The notes: a model not told the origin generated them from the sequence alone. DNA of 64,000 nt from Erysipelothrix tonsillarum DSM 14972 (GCF_000373785.1 NZ_KB892378.1:326406-390405); one strand, 5' to 3'; shown: positions 8,588 through 17,510, counted from the first letter of the stretch. Translations and numbers: made by a program.

Positions 8588-9547
8588 CTATTGATTGAAG
8601 TGTTCGTAAACGGCTGTCGCAATCGCAATATCGAGCACACCCGATCCGTTGCTTTCATAAAGCGTGATTTGGTCGTCATTTTCACGTCCCACTGCTTTAC
8701 CGATTAATACATCACCCACCGAACCGGTGACTTTACTTGTATCAATTAGACCTTTTTCAAGAGGAATCAAGATGTCCCCCGCAACCTTCAACATTTCATC
8801 AACATGTTCAGTCACAAGTTTATCGGCCATGACAACCATGTTTTCATCAATCTCTTGCATAAATGGAGTAAACGATCCAATTGCATTGACGTGAGTTCCT
8901 TTTCGAATTACAGATGAATCAAACACGGGTTTGGTTGATGGTGTACATGTACACAAAATATCACAATCATGAGCCAGTTTATTGGCATCATTGTAAGCAA
9001 CAATCTTGTAATCACGATTTTTCGCTTTTTCAAGTCGTGCAATGAAGTTATGCATACGAGCTTCATCAAGGTCATATACATAGACTTCTTGAAGATCGCG
9101 CACTTCTTGGATTGCAAGGATTTGGGTAAAGGCTTGAATTCCAGTTCCAATCACTCCTAATTTATTAGCATCTTGGCGTGCCATAACTTTAGTTGCAACT
9201 CCGGCTGCCCCACCTGTTTTAATTGATGTAAGATAGTTCGCACCGACAATTCCTAAAAGCTCACCCGAATCTGCGGAATACAGACTGATTTGCGAGATAA
9301 CCGTAGGAATGTTCTTGGCAACATTAGATGGAAAACTGGCAGCATACTTAATGCCAAAGAATGGTTTATTCTTCATGCAGGCAGGCAACCAAATGCATGA
9401 ACTTTCATTACCACGAACTGGTAATGTGATACGATCAACATAAAAGATTTCATCATGAGAACATGCTTTGAATGCTTCTTCAATAATGCCTAAGGCTTTG
9501 GGCATATCCAAATACGATTCAACTTCTTTTTCTTCTACAAATAACAT
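8588..9547 (-). CDS. Ornithine cyclodeaminase/mu-crystallin family protein
   Basis: 319 residues, typical for the family. N-terminal dimerisation strands surround a Rossmann NAD(P)-binding domain starting near residue 125 with KLGVIGTGIQAFTQILAI and the acidic YVYDLDEAR. Members include ornithine cyclodeaminase, alanine dehydrogenase and imino-acid reductases (pyrroline-2-carboxylate), so the substrate cannot be set from sequence. The ATG at 9547 overlaps the BCCT stop codon by one base (TAATG), with GGAGGAAG upstream, so translation is probably coupled to the transporter. The pair may import and convert a cyclic or quaternary amino compound; that is inference from context. Confidence 0.85.
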   Translation of the reverse strand: MLFVEEKEVESYLDMPKALGIIEEAFKACSHDEIFYVDRITLPVRGNESSCIWLPACMKNKPFFGIKYAASFPSNVAKNIPTVISQISLYSADSGELLGIVGANYLTSIKTGGAAGVATKVMARQDANKLGVIGTGIQAFTQILAIQEVRDLQEVYVYDLDEARMHNFIARLEKAKNRDYKIVAYNDANKLAHDCDILCTCTPSTKPVFDSSVIRKGTHVNAIGSFTPFMQEIDENMVVMADKLVTEHVDEMLKVAGDILIPLEKGLIDTSKVTGSVGDVLIGKAVGRENDDQITLYESNGSGVLDIAIATAVYEHFNQ

Positions 9548-11166
9548 TATACTTCCTCCACATTTTCGATTTTTGTTACAGTTTCATAAGGTTCATACGT
9601 TTCAGGATTAATACCATCTTCCTTCATATTACGGTCCATGTATTCATCCCATTTCTTCCCATCATATTTAAAGAAAGCAACGAAGATAACAATAATAATC
9701 AGCATGGTTAAAATTCCTGTTGAAAGACTGATGGTTTGGATTGGACCAAGACCACCAATGAAAATCAATACGAGTCCCAGTGCACCCAGTGCAATGGCCC
9801 AGAAAATACGATTCCATCGTGCCGGTTCCTCATCAGCTGGTAGATTGTTTGTGGAAACAATGGAGAGTGTGTATGCTGCACTGTTAATTACAGTTACCGT
9901 TGAAACGGCCATAACGCCAAGCATTACAACCAGTACGACGGTTGCCAATGGCATCGTTTTAATAATGGCAATAATTGCAGATGTAACACCTTCATTTTGG
10001 AAGATTGAGATTACATCAACAAGACCTGTTTCGTATGCATTCATACCATAGTATCCCAAGGTAATGAAGTGTAACCAACATCCAACACAGGAAGCCCCAG
10101 TTGCACCCAATACAAGTTGACGAATCGTACGTCCGCGTGAGATACGTGCTAAGAAAATTCCCGTATTCAATGCATAAGCTGACCACCAAGCAAAGAAGAA
10201 AATTGTCCATGTTTGTGGGAATGATCCTGCCGTGTGTGGTTCTGAAGCGAACATCATCTTAAAGTAGTCATTAACAAGAACACCCATACTATCAGTAAAA
10301 GTGTTGAGCATGTATGATTTAGGACCAATTAAGAATACAAATGCCAATAAACCAATTACCACAGCAAGTTTTATATTACTGATTGTCTTCATCGATTTTT
10401 GAAGTCCTCCGTAGACTCCAAATACAAAGAAGATGGTAAAGAATACTAGAATTCCTGCATCAATCCATAATGTATATTCGATATTAAATAAATCAACAAT
10501 AATTGCGCTGATTAGAGGGGTTGATAATCCAATCGCTGCGGATACCGCTCCAATAATCCCCATCATATATACAATATCAATAACCTTTCCTAAGAATCCC
10601 TTCGCATTTTTTTCACCGATAACTGAAGTACATGCCGTACTTGGACGGTTTGTTTCTTCGCGTTTAACAAAGAAAAAGAATCCAAACACAACGGCTACGG
10701 TTGCATATAAACCATAGGCTGAAGGTCCCCAATGGAAGAAACTATAGGTAGATGCCCATGTCATTGCTTCCCGTGATAATGGCTCTGCACCAAATGGTGG
10801 AGCCGTAGCATATTGGAACCACTCGCTAAATCCCCAATAAATTGCTACCCCTGATGTTCCAGCGGCAAACAACATTCCGAGCCAAACGGGTGTACTAAAT
10901 TCCGGTTTTTCATGACCTAATCGTTTGTTTCCATATTTACTGAATGCTAAATAGACCATGATGAGCGTATTTGCAAAAAAGAACCATTGCAAAGCCCACC
11001 CAAATTTTCCTGTTATTACGCCAAATATCTTATTAAATGAATTACTTGATCCTTCTGGGAACAATGCAACTAATGCACAAAAGATAATAACAATCCCTAA
11101 CGGAATAAAAAACAATGCCTTGTCAACAGTCGCTTTTTTTCCTTGAGACTTATCTTTTACTGTCAT
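9547..11166 (-). CDS. BCCT family transporter (betaine/carnitine/choline type)
   Basis: 539 residues with about twelve hydrophobic helices, matching the BCCT family. The family signature appears as FFFAWWSAYALNTGIFLARI then SRGRTIRQ. Characterised members transport quaternary ammonium compounds driven by Na+ or H+, or by exchange. Within the signature helix the usual aromatic W-S-P-F stretch is replaced by A-Y-A-L-N, so the substrate may differ from glycine betaine. The ATG at 11166 follows AAGGAGGAGC. It is first in a two-gene operon with the cyclodeaminase-like gene and is divergent from a TetR-type regulator, the likely controller. Confidence 0.9.
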   Translation of the reverse strand: MTVKDKSQGKKATVDKALFFIPLGIVIIFCALVALFPEGSSNSFNKIFGVITGKFGWALQWFFFANTLIMVYLAFSKYGNKRLGHEKPEFSTPVWLGMLFAAGTSGVAIYWGFSEWFQYATAPPFGAEPLSREAMTWASTYSFFHWGPSAYGLYATVAVVFGFFFFVKREETNRPSTACTSVIGEKNAKGFLGKVIDIVYMMGIIGAVSAAIGLSTPLISAIIVDLFNIEYTLWIDAGILVFFTIFFVFGVYGGLQKSMKTISNIKLAVVIGLLAFVFLIGPKSYMLNTFTDSMGVLVNDYFKMMFASEPHTAGSFPQTWTIFFFAWWSAYALNTGIFLARISRGRTIRQLVLGATGASCVGCWLHFITLGYYGMNAYETGLVDVISIFQNEGVTSAIIAIIKTMPLATVVLVVMLGVMAVSTVTVINSAAYTLSIVSTNNLPADEEPARWNRIFWAIALGALGLVLIFIGGLGPIQTISLSTGILTMLIIIVIFVAFFKYDGKKWDEYMDRNMKEDGINPETYEPYETVTKIENVEEV

Positions 11167-11203
11167 AACGCTCCTCCTTATTTGTGTGATTTAATTAACA
11201 ATC

Positions 11204-11217
11204 TAATCACTTGATTA
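11204..11217. promoter_or_regulatory. Candidate TetR-type operator between BCCT and regulator genes
   Basis: TAATCA-CT-TGATTA is a perfect 6-2-6 dyad in the divergent intergenic region, 38 bp upstream of the BCCT start. A related TAATGATTA lies at about 11228-11236. The regulator's own promoter probably uses an extended -10, TGGTATAGT, at about 11241-11249. No binding data are available. Confidence 0.45.
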
Positions 11218-11292
11218 CATTTTAACCTAATGATTAATTATGGTATAGTATATAAGTAAACAATATTTAACTATTTATATAAAAAAGCATAA

Positions 11293-11317
11293 AAAAAACA
11301 CATAAAGTCTGTGTTTT
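11293..11317 (+). terminator. Possible attenuator hairpin in the tetR-type leader
   Basis: AAAACACA / TGTGTTTT with a 7-base loop, followed by T residues, lies about 40 bp upstream of the regulator's start codon. It resembles a weak intrinsic terminator placed inside the leader. Confidence 0.35.
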
Positions 11318-11358
11318 TGTCAAATATGCGATATAATTCACATAGTAAGGAGGATGTT

Positions 11359-12087
11359 ATGACAAGCACCCATAAGGATCTTAAAAAACAGCGAACAATG
11401 TTATATTTTATGCACGCTGCAAAAGAAATTGTAAATACGGAGGGGATTCAAGCGATTACCATTCGCAAAGTAGCCGATATCGCAGGATATAACAGTGCGA
11501 CCTTGTATAATTATTTTGATAATCTTGAGCAGCTCATCGCATTCTCGATGATTCATACGATTACAGACTATCTTCACTACCTCGATTATATTGTAGACAT
11601 GAAACTTAATGAATTGGATAAGTATCTCTTAATGTGGCGTTGTTACTCTGAATGCTCATTTCAAGAGCCCGAAATTTATGCCTATGTCTTCGATTCCGCA
11701 AAATCTGATGAGATCCTTGCACAAATTGATGTTTACAATAGAATTTTCCCAATTAATGAAAAAACACAACCCAGTCACATTAACGATCTTGTAATTGGAC
11801 AAGATATGAATCGACGGAATCAATTATCGATTGGTCCCTGTGTAGATGCAGGTTATTTTAAAGAAGAAAATGTATCTTATATTGTGAACTTCGCATATAT
11901 TATGCACCAAGGTATTACAAGACGGTTGATTAAGGGCTACTATACAGATGGCGTGAACCATGCTAAAGAATTTCTAACTTACTTTGTGGAATTCTTAGAA
12001 AACTATGTCCAAGAAGACTTAATCGATCGCAATACAGTTTCAAAAATATTAAGTTATAATTATAAAGACGAAAAACACCAAGGTTAA
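11359..12087 (+). CDS. TetR/AcrR family transcriptional regulator
   Basis: 242 residues. The N-terminal helix-turn-helix is visible as AAKEIVNTEGIQAITIRKVA followed by DIAGYNSATLYNYFDNLEQL (residues about 17-57), the standard TetR DNA-binding domain. The remaining 180 residues form a ligand domain I cannot assign. The start at 11359 (MTSTHKDLKK) is chosen because AAGGAGG lies just upstream; the frame extends back to 11311 but includes the leader hairpin. It is divergent from the BCCT-OCD operon and probably regulates it in response to the transported compound or its product. Confidence 0.85.
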   Translation: MTSTHKDLKKQRTMLYFMHAAKEIVNTEGIQAITIRKVADIAGYNSATLYNYFDNLEQLIAFSMIHTITDYLHYLDYIVDMKLNELDKYLLMWRCYSECSFQEPEIYAYVFDSAKSDEILAQIDVYNRIFPINEKTQPSHINDLVIGQDMNRRNQLSIGPCVDAGYFKEENVSYIVNFAYIMHQGITRRLIKGYYTDGVNHAKEFLTYFVEFLENYVQEDLIDRNTVSKILSYNYKDEKHQG

Positions 12088-12104
12088 ACTTGGTGTTTTC
12101 TTTT
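12072..12104 (+). terminator. Terminator between TetR gene and DcuC-family gene
   Basis: AAAACACCAAGGT / ACTTGGTGTTTT with T-rich flanks on both strands. It probably ends transcription of both convergent genes. Confidence 0.8.
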
Positions 12105-12123
12105 GAGAATCTTTATTAATTTA

Positions 12124-13503
12124 TTAGAATATAATCATTGATAGAACAAACATAAATACCGTTCCAGCAATCATCGGTACCGAAGTACGTTTAACAATAT
12201 CAAATGGTTCTTCTTTAGTCGTTCCCGCTACAATCATTACAACGGCTGATACTGGGGATACCGCGCGTAATAGATTTCCTGCAAGTCCCATTGGAACTGT
12301 AACTGCAAATGGACTGATACCAGCTGCTGCTGCAAGTGGAACCATTAGTGGAACCATAGCATAGAATAACGCCATACCACTACCACTAAGAAGGACAATT
12401 AATGCCGTAAAGAGAACTAGGATTAATGGTAATACAAATCCTGATGCTTGCGTTGTTTGCATTACTGTTTGTAATTGACTGATTAAGCCAATTGCTTTAA
12501 GTCCATTAACGAATGTCGATGCAGCAACAAGAAGTACTACAATTCCCATTGCATTTCCCATTCCTTTAAAGAAGTTTTCGGTAGTTGATAAGACTTCTTT
12601 ACCATCACGTTTACGAACGAGTTCACACACAATCGCAATAATGAAGGACATAATGGATACCACTTCAACGGATAAGTTAATCTTCGATCCTGTAATAGCG
12701 TTTATTGCAAATACTACAAGGAGGATTAAGATAGGAAGTAATGGTAAGAGTGTATAAACAAATTTATAAAGTCCGCCACCTTCAATTTTCTTAGGTGCTT
12801 CAACTTTAATATCAACGTTACCGTTGTTTTGTGCAACCATTTTCTTGTCGCAGTATTTTTGCCAGAATGTATGTACAATTGCCATCACAAGTAAGGTTGG
12901 AACAGAAACGATTGCATGGTGTTGGAATACATATTCTGCAACAGGCATTCCGAGTTCAGCTGCAATAGCAACGTTATCCGCACCAAGAGGTGTTGGCATA
13001 ACGGTTGCTGTTGTTGCAATAATGGCTGCAGCCGTCAGTGTTGTCATCCCTGATTCTTTAAGCACTGGGTAAAGTGTTGCAAGTAAAATAATTGATAAGT
13101 TTGATGCACTTGGAATAACAAGGGATAACAAGTTACCCAATAAGAATACGATTGGTACTAAAACATAAGGGGATTTAATCCCTTTTAAAGGTTTTGTAAG
13201 TGTGTTAACCGTAACTTCATTTGCGCCAATAGCACTCATATAAGCGGTATAACCACCCAGAACAAGAATTACAAAACCAGAACTTGGTAATGTTTTCTTA
13301 AATTGTTCAATGATAGCAAGCAAGGGATCAACAAGGATATGTACAGGTTCTTCAATAACTGTATTCCCCATTAAAATTGCAACAATCATTAATAAAATAC
13401 CCACTCCAAACAGGGTGATTTTAATATCTAATTTCTTTAACAGCATAAATATAACGATAGCAACAGCAACTAGTCCTGCGCCATACATAATAAATGGATT
13501 CAT
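12124..13503 (-). CDS. DcuC-family anaerobic transporter, probable nucleoside/ribose-operon permease
   Basis: 459 residues with about twelve hydrophobic segments. Sequence style (SLVIPSASNLSIILLATLYP, TATVMPTPLGADNVAIAAEL and a terminal SPVSAVVMIVAGTTKEEPFD) matches the DcuC / C4-dicarboxylate uptake family. Characterised members move succinate or related C4 acids. Here it is the last gene of a nucleoside catabolic operon, 22 bp after the nucleoside hydrolase, so a nucleoside, ribose-containing or related substrate is plausible. The family call is firm; the substrate is inference. Confidence 0.7.
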   Translation of the reverse strand: MNPFIMYGAGLVAVAIVIFMLLKKLDIKITLFGVGILLMIVAILMGNTVIEEPVHILVDPLLAIIEQFKKTLPSSGFVILVLGGYTAYMSAIGANEVTVNTLTKPLKGIKSPYVLVPIVFLLGNLLSLVIPSASNLSIILLATLYPVLKESGMTTLTAAAIIATTATVMPTPLGADNVAIAAELGMPVAEYVFQHHAIVSVPTLLVMAIVHTFWQKYCDKKMVAQNNGNVDIKVEAPKKIEGGGLYKFVYTLLPLLPILILLVVFAINAITGSKINLSVEVVSIMSFIIAIVCELVRKRDGKEVLSTTENFFKGMGNAMGIVVLLVAASTFVNGLKAIGLISQLQTVMQTTQASGFVLPLILVLFTALIVLLSGSGMALFYAMVPLMVPLAAAAGISPFAVTVPMGLAGNLLRAVSPVSAVVMIVAGTTKEEPFDIVKRTSVPMIAGTVFMFVLSMIIF

Positions 13504-13525
13504 AACTTTTCTTCTCCTTTATATA

Positions 13526-14455
13526 TTAGTTTTCTGTATTACATTTTTGAATTGATTCTAAGAACCATGATTTGAACATCTCAGCATCAATATCTGTTGT
13601 TACTTTAGCATTTTCAGGCTGACCACAATATCCTTTAAGATCAACTACAGTCGCTCCTGAAGTATATTCTCCCTGTGTCTCAATCCCAACAAATGTTTCA
13701 ACTACTTCAAACATTTCAGGTTTGAGTAAGTAGGCAATCGCACAACTATCATACATCTTTAATCCAACTCCGAAACTTCCACCACGGTATGTTTTAAAGA
13801 GATGATAGAACATATTCCCTACTTTATTCATATCTTTAATTACTTCTGAGTCTTCTGGATAGACTAATGCTTTAAGCCCAACATCAAGTCCAGCCATAAC
13901 AATGTTCATGCCGCTTTCAAATACAATTTTAGCTGCTTCTGGGTCTGCTTTAATATTAAATTCAGAGTAAACACCCGCATTCCCACGACCAACGCTACCA
14001 CCCATTAAAACAACTTCATCGATGTTTTCCATAACCTCAGGGTATTCACGAATTAAAAGCGCAATATTGGTAAGTGGACCAATCGGAACAATCGTGATTT
14101 TTTCATCGCTATTCATAATCACTTCTCGCATTGCTTCAATCGCATTTTTATCTAATAGCAAACTACGATCTTCTTCCGGGAAGTCATAACCATCCATTCC
14201 CGTTTTACCATGTACACCACTTGCATCAATCGGTTCCCTTAAAAGCGGACGGGATGCCCCAATGGCAACCGGTACATTTTTTCCGTAAAATGGTAATAAT
14301 TTAAGAATGTTTTTGGTGACCTTCTCAATACTTACATTCCCAGCAACGGTTGTAATTAACTGCACATCCAATTCTTCAGAAAAGAGTGCAATGGCTAAAG
14401 CGACCGCATCATCAATTCCTGGATCGGTATCAATAATAATTTTTCTTTTATTCAT
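13526..14455 (-). CDS. Inosine-uridine-preferring nucleoside hydrolase family
   Basis: 309 residues from the ATG at 14455; an adjacent ATG at 14458 leaves only two bases after AGGAGG. The N-terminal calcium-site motif IIIDTDPGIDDAVALAIAL is diagnostic of the IunH/CU-NH fold. Further motifs are IVPIGPLTNIALLI and VVLMGGSVGRGNAGVYSEFN with N-I-K-A-D-P-E-A following. It hydrolyses ribonucleosides to base plus ribose; the base preference cannot be set. It overlaps the ribokinase gene by 8 bp, so the ribose released would be phosphorylated by the next enzyme. It belongs to the LacI-controlled operon. Confidence 0.92.
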   Translation of the reverse strand: MNKRKIIIDTDPGIDDAVALAIALFSEELDVQLITTVAGNVSIEKVTKNILKLLPFYGKNVPVAIGASRPLLREPIDASGVHGKTGMDGYDFPEEDRSLLLDKNAIEAMREVIMNSDEKITIVPIGPLTNIALLIREYPEVMENIDEVVLMGGSVGRGNAGVYSEFNIKADPEAAKIVFESGMNIVMAGLDVGLKALVYPEDSEVIKDMNKVGNMFYHLFKTYRGGSFGVGLKMYDSCAIAYLLKPEMFEVVETFVGIETQGEYTSGATVVDLKGYCGQPENAKVTTDIDAEMFKSWFLESIQKCNTEN

Positions 14456-15374
14456 CATTTCCTCCTTGATTCATAAAATCAACTAACATTTCAAATGTAG
14501 GAAGTGCTTCCTGAGCACCTTGTTTTGTACAAGCGAGCGCTCCCGCTGCACTTGCATACGTCAATGCTTTTTCAATTCGCCAATTTTTACTTAAACCAAA
14601 TAATAGCGTTCCAATATATGTATCACCAGCACCGGTTGTATCCACAACATCTACTTTAAATGAACGAATACGAATACTATCGCTTTGACTTACGCAAACA
14701 CTGCCTTCACCACCGAGTGTAAACACAACACAACCGACACCACGTTTGAAGAGAATTGCTGCAGCCTTTTCACAATCATCTGCATTCTTAGGGAATATTC
14801 CCGATAAGATTTCGCTCTCTGATTGATTAACCACAAGATAATCAATCAATGGATAGAAATCATCATTCATGACCACAGCGGGTGCAGGATTTACAACCGT
14901 TGTCATTCCTAAAGCTTTCGCACTTTTTAAACCTTCAAAGACGGCATATAAGGGTACCTCAAATTGTGTTAAGAAGAAATCTTCTTCATTTCCTTTTAAG
15001 GCTTCATGAATCCGAGGAACACTAATATTTGCATTTGCTCCTTGATTAATAATAATCCGATTGTCATTATCCGTTTTAATAATAACTGCAGTGCCTGTAT
15101 GCTCATCCTCACTAATTAAAACATTTGATGTATCAATCCCGAAGTTATTGAGTGCATTTAATGCAAGTTGTCCATGATAATCACGACCAACACTTCCAAT
15201 TAAATAGGTTGGAGCGCCAAGTTTCGCACATGCAGCAGCTTGATTACCACCTTTTCCACCAATTGCTTCAAAATAGTCATAACCCGCAATGGTTTCACCT
15301 TGCTGCGGAATACGATTTGCTGAAATCATTAAATCAGCATTAACACTTCCCAATACATAAACTTTACTACTCAT
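14448..15374 (-). CDS. rbsK: Ribokinase (PfkB family)
   Basis: 308 residues from ATG 15374, the normal length. PfkB motifs: GSVNADLM near the N-terminus, GGKGGNQAAACAKLGA for the sugar site, and DTTGAGDTYIGTLLFGLSKN with the catalytic Asp. It converts D-ribose to ribose 5-phosphate. The start at 15374 aligns with the family; a start at 15392 is also possible. The chosen ATG overlaps the GNAT stop codon (ATGAGTAG). Neighbouring nucleoside hydrolase supplies ribose, making a short salvage pathway into the pentose phosphate route. Confidence 0.92.
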   Translation of the reverse strand: MSSKVYVLGSVNADLMISANRIPQQGETIAGYDYFEAIGGKGGNQAAACAKLGAPTYLIGSVGRDYHGQLALNALNNFGIDTSNVLISEDEHTGTAVIIKTDNDNRIIINQGANANISVPRIHEALKGNEEDFFLTQFEVPLYAVFEGLKSAKALGMTTVVNPAPAVVMNDDFYPLIDYLVVNQSESEILSGIFPKNADDCEKAAAILFKRGVGCVVFTLGGEGSVCVSQSDSIRIRSFKVDVVDTTGAGDTYIGTLLFGLSKNWRIEKALTYASAAGALACTKQGAQEALPTFEMLVDFMNQGGNDE

Positions 15375-15789
15375 AGAATAATACCATCCCACTTCCTAAA
15401 CCTTCAGTAGGTCTTTCAATAAAACCATACTTAGCGTAAAACTTTTCAACACCTGGTGTAGCCATCAGTCCCACATAAGCACCTTTACAAGCGTGCTTGG
15501 ATAAGTAGTTGAAGAAAGCCTTCATAATCAATTCGCCACAACCTTGGTGCTGATAATCCGGATGTACAATAACATCCTTGAGAAAGAATACAATTCTTCC
15601 ATCACCGACGACACGTGCAATAGCAACCGCTCGGTCACCATCGTATACCACAACATCGTATAAATCATGATCGAGAGCAATCTTTATATCCTCTAAATCG
15701 TATTCTTTAAAGTGACATACTTCATGCATTTCTCGATAAAGCGCCGGAGTAAGCACATTTTCTACCAATATATAATCTTTAGTCTTCAT
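15367..15789 (-). CDS. GNAT family N-acetyltransferase
   Basis: 140 residues, a single GNAT domain. The acetyl-CoA pyrophosphate loop is visible as VIVHPDYQHQGCGELIMKAF near residues 93-112, and the C-terminal FYAKYGFIERPTEGLGSGM is typical. Acceptor substrate unknown. It is first in the operon with ribokinase, nucleoside hydrolase and the DcuC-like transporter, an unusual companion for nucleoside salvage. The Shine-Dalgarno AAGGAGG lies 14 bases before the ATG and an operator-like palindrome sits between them, so repressor binding and translation initiation signals overlap. Confidence 0.85.
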   Translation of the reverse strand: MKTKDYILVENVLTPALYREMHEVCHFKEYDLEDIKIALDHDLYDVVVYDGDRAVAIARVVGDGRIVFFLKDVIVHPDYQHQGCGELIMKAFFNYLSKHACKGAYVGLMATPGVEKFYAKYGFIERPTEGLGSGMVLFYE

Positions 15790-15791
15790 GA

Positions 15792-15869
15792 TAAAGCGCT
15801 TTACCTCCTTGTAATTTAAGTTTACACCGGTTTGTAACCGCTGTCAATAGTTTTTGATAAAGCGCTTAA
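15792..15869 (-). promoter_or_regulatory. Promoter and LacI-type operators of the nucleoside operon
   Basis: On the minus strand a -35 TTGACA (15842-15847), 17-bp spacer and -10 TAAACT (15819-15824) form a near-consensus promoter. TAAAGCGCTTTA (15792-15803) lies between the Shine-Dalgarno and ATG, and a second AAGCGCTT core (15860-15867) lies upstream of the -35; their centres are 66 bp apart, about six helical turns. A third dyad, CGGTT-TGT-AACCG (15828-15840), fills the spacer. The central CG and gcGC core are typical of LacI-family operators, and the LacI-type gene is immediately upstream. Confidence 0.8.
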
Positions 15870-15880
15870 CCTATCTATTA

Positions 15881-15910
15881 AAAAAAAGTGCGAATTCATA
15901 TTCACACTTT
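15881..15910 (-). terminator. Terminator of the lacI-type gene
   Basis: Minus-strand stem AAGTGTGAAT / AATTCGCACTT followed by eight T, starting in the regulator's stop codon. It separates the regulator from the operon it faces. Confidence 0.85.
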
Positions 15911-16898
15911 ATTCTACTAACTCTGGTTTCAATATTGTATTTGCAAAAAAAGACTTATCCTCAATCTGTTTGAGGAGCTGGATACATGACGTTTCCGCTA
16001 ATAATTCAATATCTTGAGACACAGAAGTTAATTGGATTCCAAACATTTCTGATTGTTTTAGATTATCATAGCCAACCACTTTTAAAGTTTCTTGACTAAT
16101 CCCTGACTCAGCCATGGCTTTTAAAAGACCATACGCCATAAGATCGTTACACGAAAAAACGCCATCAACATCGTTTCGCTTCACAACCTCATGGCCAAAG
16201 TGATATCCCGTTTCATAACGATAATCCCCTTCAAAACGATTCGCTTTCTTAACATTCAATCCAGCTTCATTTAATGCACGTACATGTCCCTCATACCGTT
16301 GACGACCATTATAGGTCAGTAACGAACCCGTAAAACATACAATCTCTTTACAACCTTGATCAATTAAATATTTGGTTGCAATATATCCGCCATATTCGTT
16401 ATCATAGGAAACTTGATTTGTAACCACACTTTCAAAAACACGGTCAACCAGTACGAACGGAACACCAATAGCATCTAATTGTTCTTGTATATCTTCATTC
16501 ATGCGATAAGACTCTAACGAGGGGCATATGATTAAGCCATCGACCTGACGATCTTTCAAATCTTTAATGAGCGTTCGATCATTCTCCGCTCGGTCATCAC
16601 TATTCACAACAAAAACCAAATAACCTTTATTTCTTAAGTTATCTTCAACATGTTTCGAAAACGAGGAAAAATATGGATTTTCGATATCCGGAATAATTAA
16701 ACCAATCGTTTGCGTTTTATTCATTGATAAACTACGCGCTACAAAGTTTGGTCGGTAGTTTAACTCTTTCGCAATCGTCTTTATCTCGATTTTTTTATTT
16801 TCTGAAATTCTTGAAGGTGCATTATTCAGTACTAAAGAAACCGTTGTTTCAGAAACATTCGCAAGTTTCGCAATATCTTTAAGTCGTACTTTTTTCAT
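15909..16898 (-). CDS. LacI family transcriptional regulator
   Basis: 329 residues. The N-terminal HTH is classical: RLKDIAKLANVSETTVSLVL with the hinge helix NYRPNFVARSLSMNKT. The rest is a periplasmic-binding-protein-like effector domain (TIGLIIPDIENPYFSSF, then VDGLIICPS, and VVGYDNL near 275). It likely binds ribose, ribose phosphate or a nucleoside and represses the adjacent GNAT-rbsK-nucleoside hydrolase-transporter operon through the palindromes at 15792-15869. ATG at 16898 follows GGAGGTAACAG. It has its own terminator. Confidence 0.92.
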   Translation of the reverse strand: MKKVRLKDIAKLANVSETTVSLVLNNAPSRISENKKIEIKTIAKELNYRPNFVARSLSMNKTQTIGLIIPDIENPYFSSFSKHVEDNLRNKGYLVFVVNSDDRAENDRTLIKDLKDRQVDGLIICPSLESYRMNEDIQEQLDAIGVPFVLVDRVFESVVTNQVSYDNEYGGYIATKYLIDQGCKEIVCFTGSLLTYNGRQRYEGHVRALNEAGLNVKKANRFEGDYRYETGYHFGHEVVKRNDVDGVFSCNDLMAYGLLKAMAESGISQETLKVVGYDNLKQSEMFGIQLTSVSQDIELLAETSCIQLLKQIEDKSFFANTILKPELVE

Positions 16899-17153
16899 CT
16901 GTTACCTCCAATATTACCTATATTGTATCTTAATTTAACAACAATTAAAGAACCATTCGTCCTTTTTTTCACGATATATTTACCAGTTAGGCAATTTTAG
17001 GCTCCTTTTCGTATTATTTGTTCACTTTTAATTGTATCGACACAATCGTCATAAGGTTTGATAATCGCCACCATCAAATAATTCTATGATACAAACAATT
17101 GAAGTAAATTATTTATGTGGTAGCATTGGCATATACATAGAGGAGGAACGATC

Positions 17154-17510
17154 ATGGCACAATATGATGTTAGAGAAATGTATAAAGCGTTTACCGGTGG
17201 ATTAACTGAGTTATCACGCACACAACGCGAAGGTGTTGGGGCATTTATGAACTTACTTGGAAAGAGCTATGCACCGGGTGCATTAGACCCAAAAACGAAA
17301 GAATTAATCAGTGTCGGAATTGCCGTTTATAACCGTTGCGAATACTGCATTGTTTACCATACACATGAGGCATTAAAACATGGGGCAACGCGTCCAGAAA
17401 TCGAAGAAGCTGCACTTGTTTCAGTTGCTTTCGGTGGTGGACCAAGCATGGCATACACCGTTACCTTATTGAAAGAAAGTCTTGATGAATTCGAGAACGA
17501 TTTCAAATAA
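17154..17510 (+). CDS. Carboxymuconolactone decarboxylase / AhpD-like family protein
   Basis: 118 residues, a single CMD domain. The redox-active motif CEYCIVYHTHEALKHGATRP contains the CxxC pair and following His found in AhpD-like peroxidase partners. It may reduce or relay electrons to a peroxiredoxin, but its true reaction is unknown. The ATG is preceded by GAGGAGGAACG. It stands alone between a divergent LacI gene and a convergent surface protein gene. Confidence 0.85.
   Translation: MAQYDVREMYKAFTGGLTELSRTQREGVGAFMNLLGKSYAPGALDPKTKELISVGIAVYNRCEYCIVYHTHEALKHGATRPEIEEAALVSVAFGGGPSMAYTVTLLKESLDEFENDFK

Noticed and set aside
15792-15803. CcpA site in the nucleoside operon
   Set aside because: It lacks the TG at the left arm, is paired with a similar AAGCGCTT site, and a LacI-type gene is adjacent, so the local regulator is the simpler explanation.
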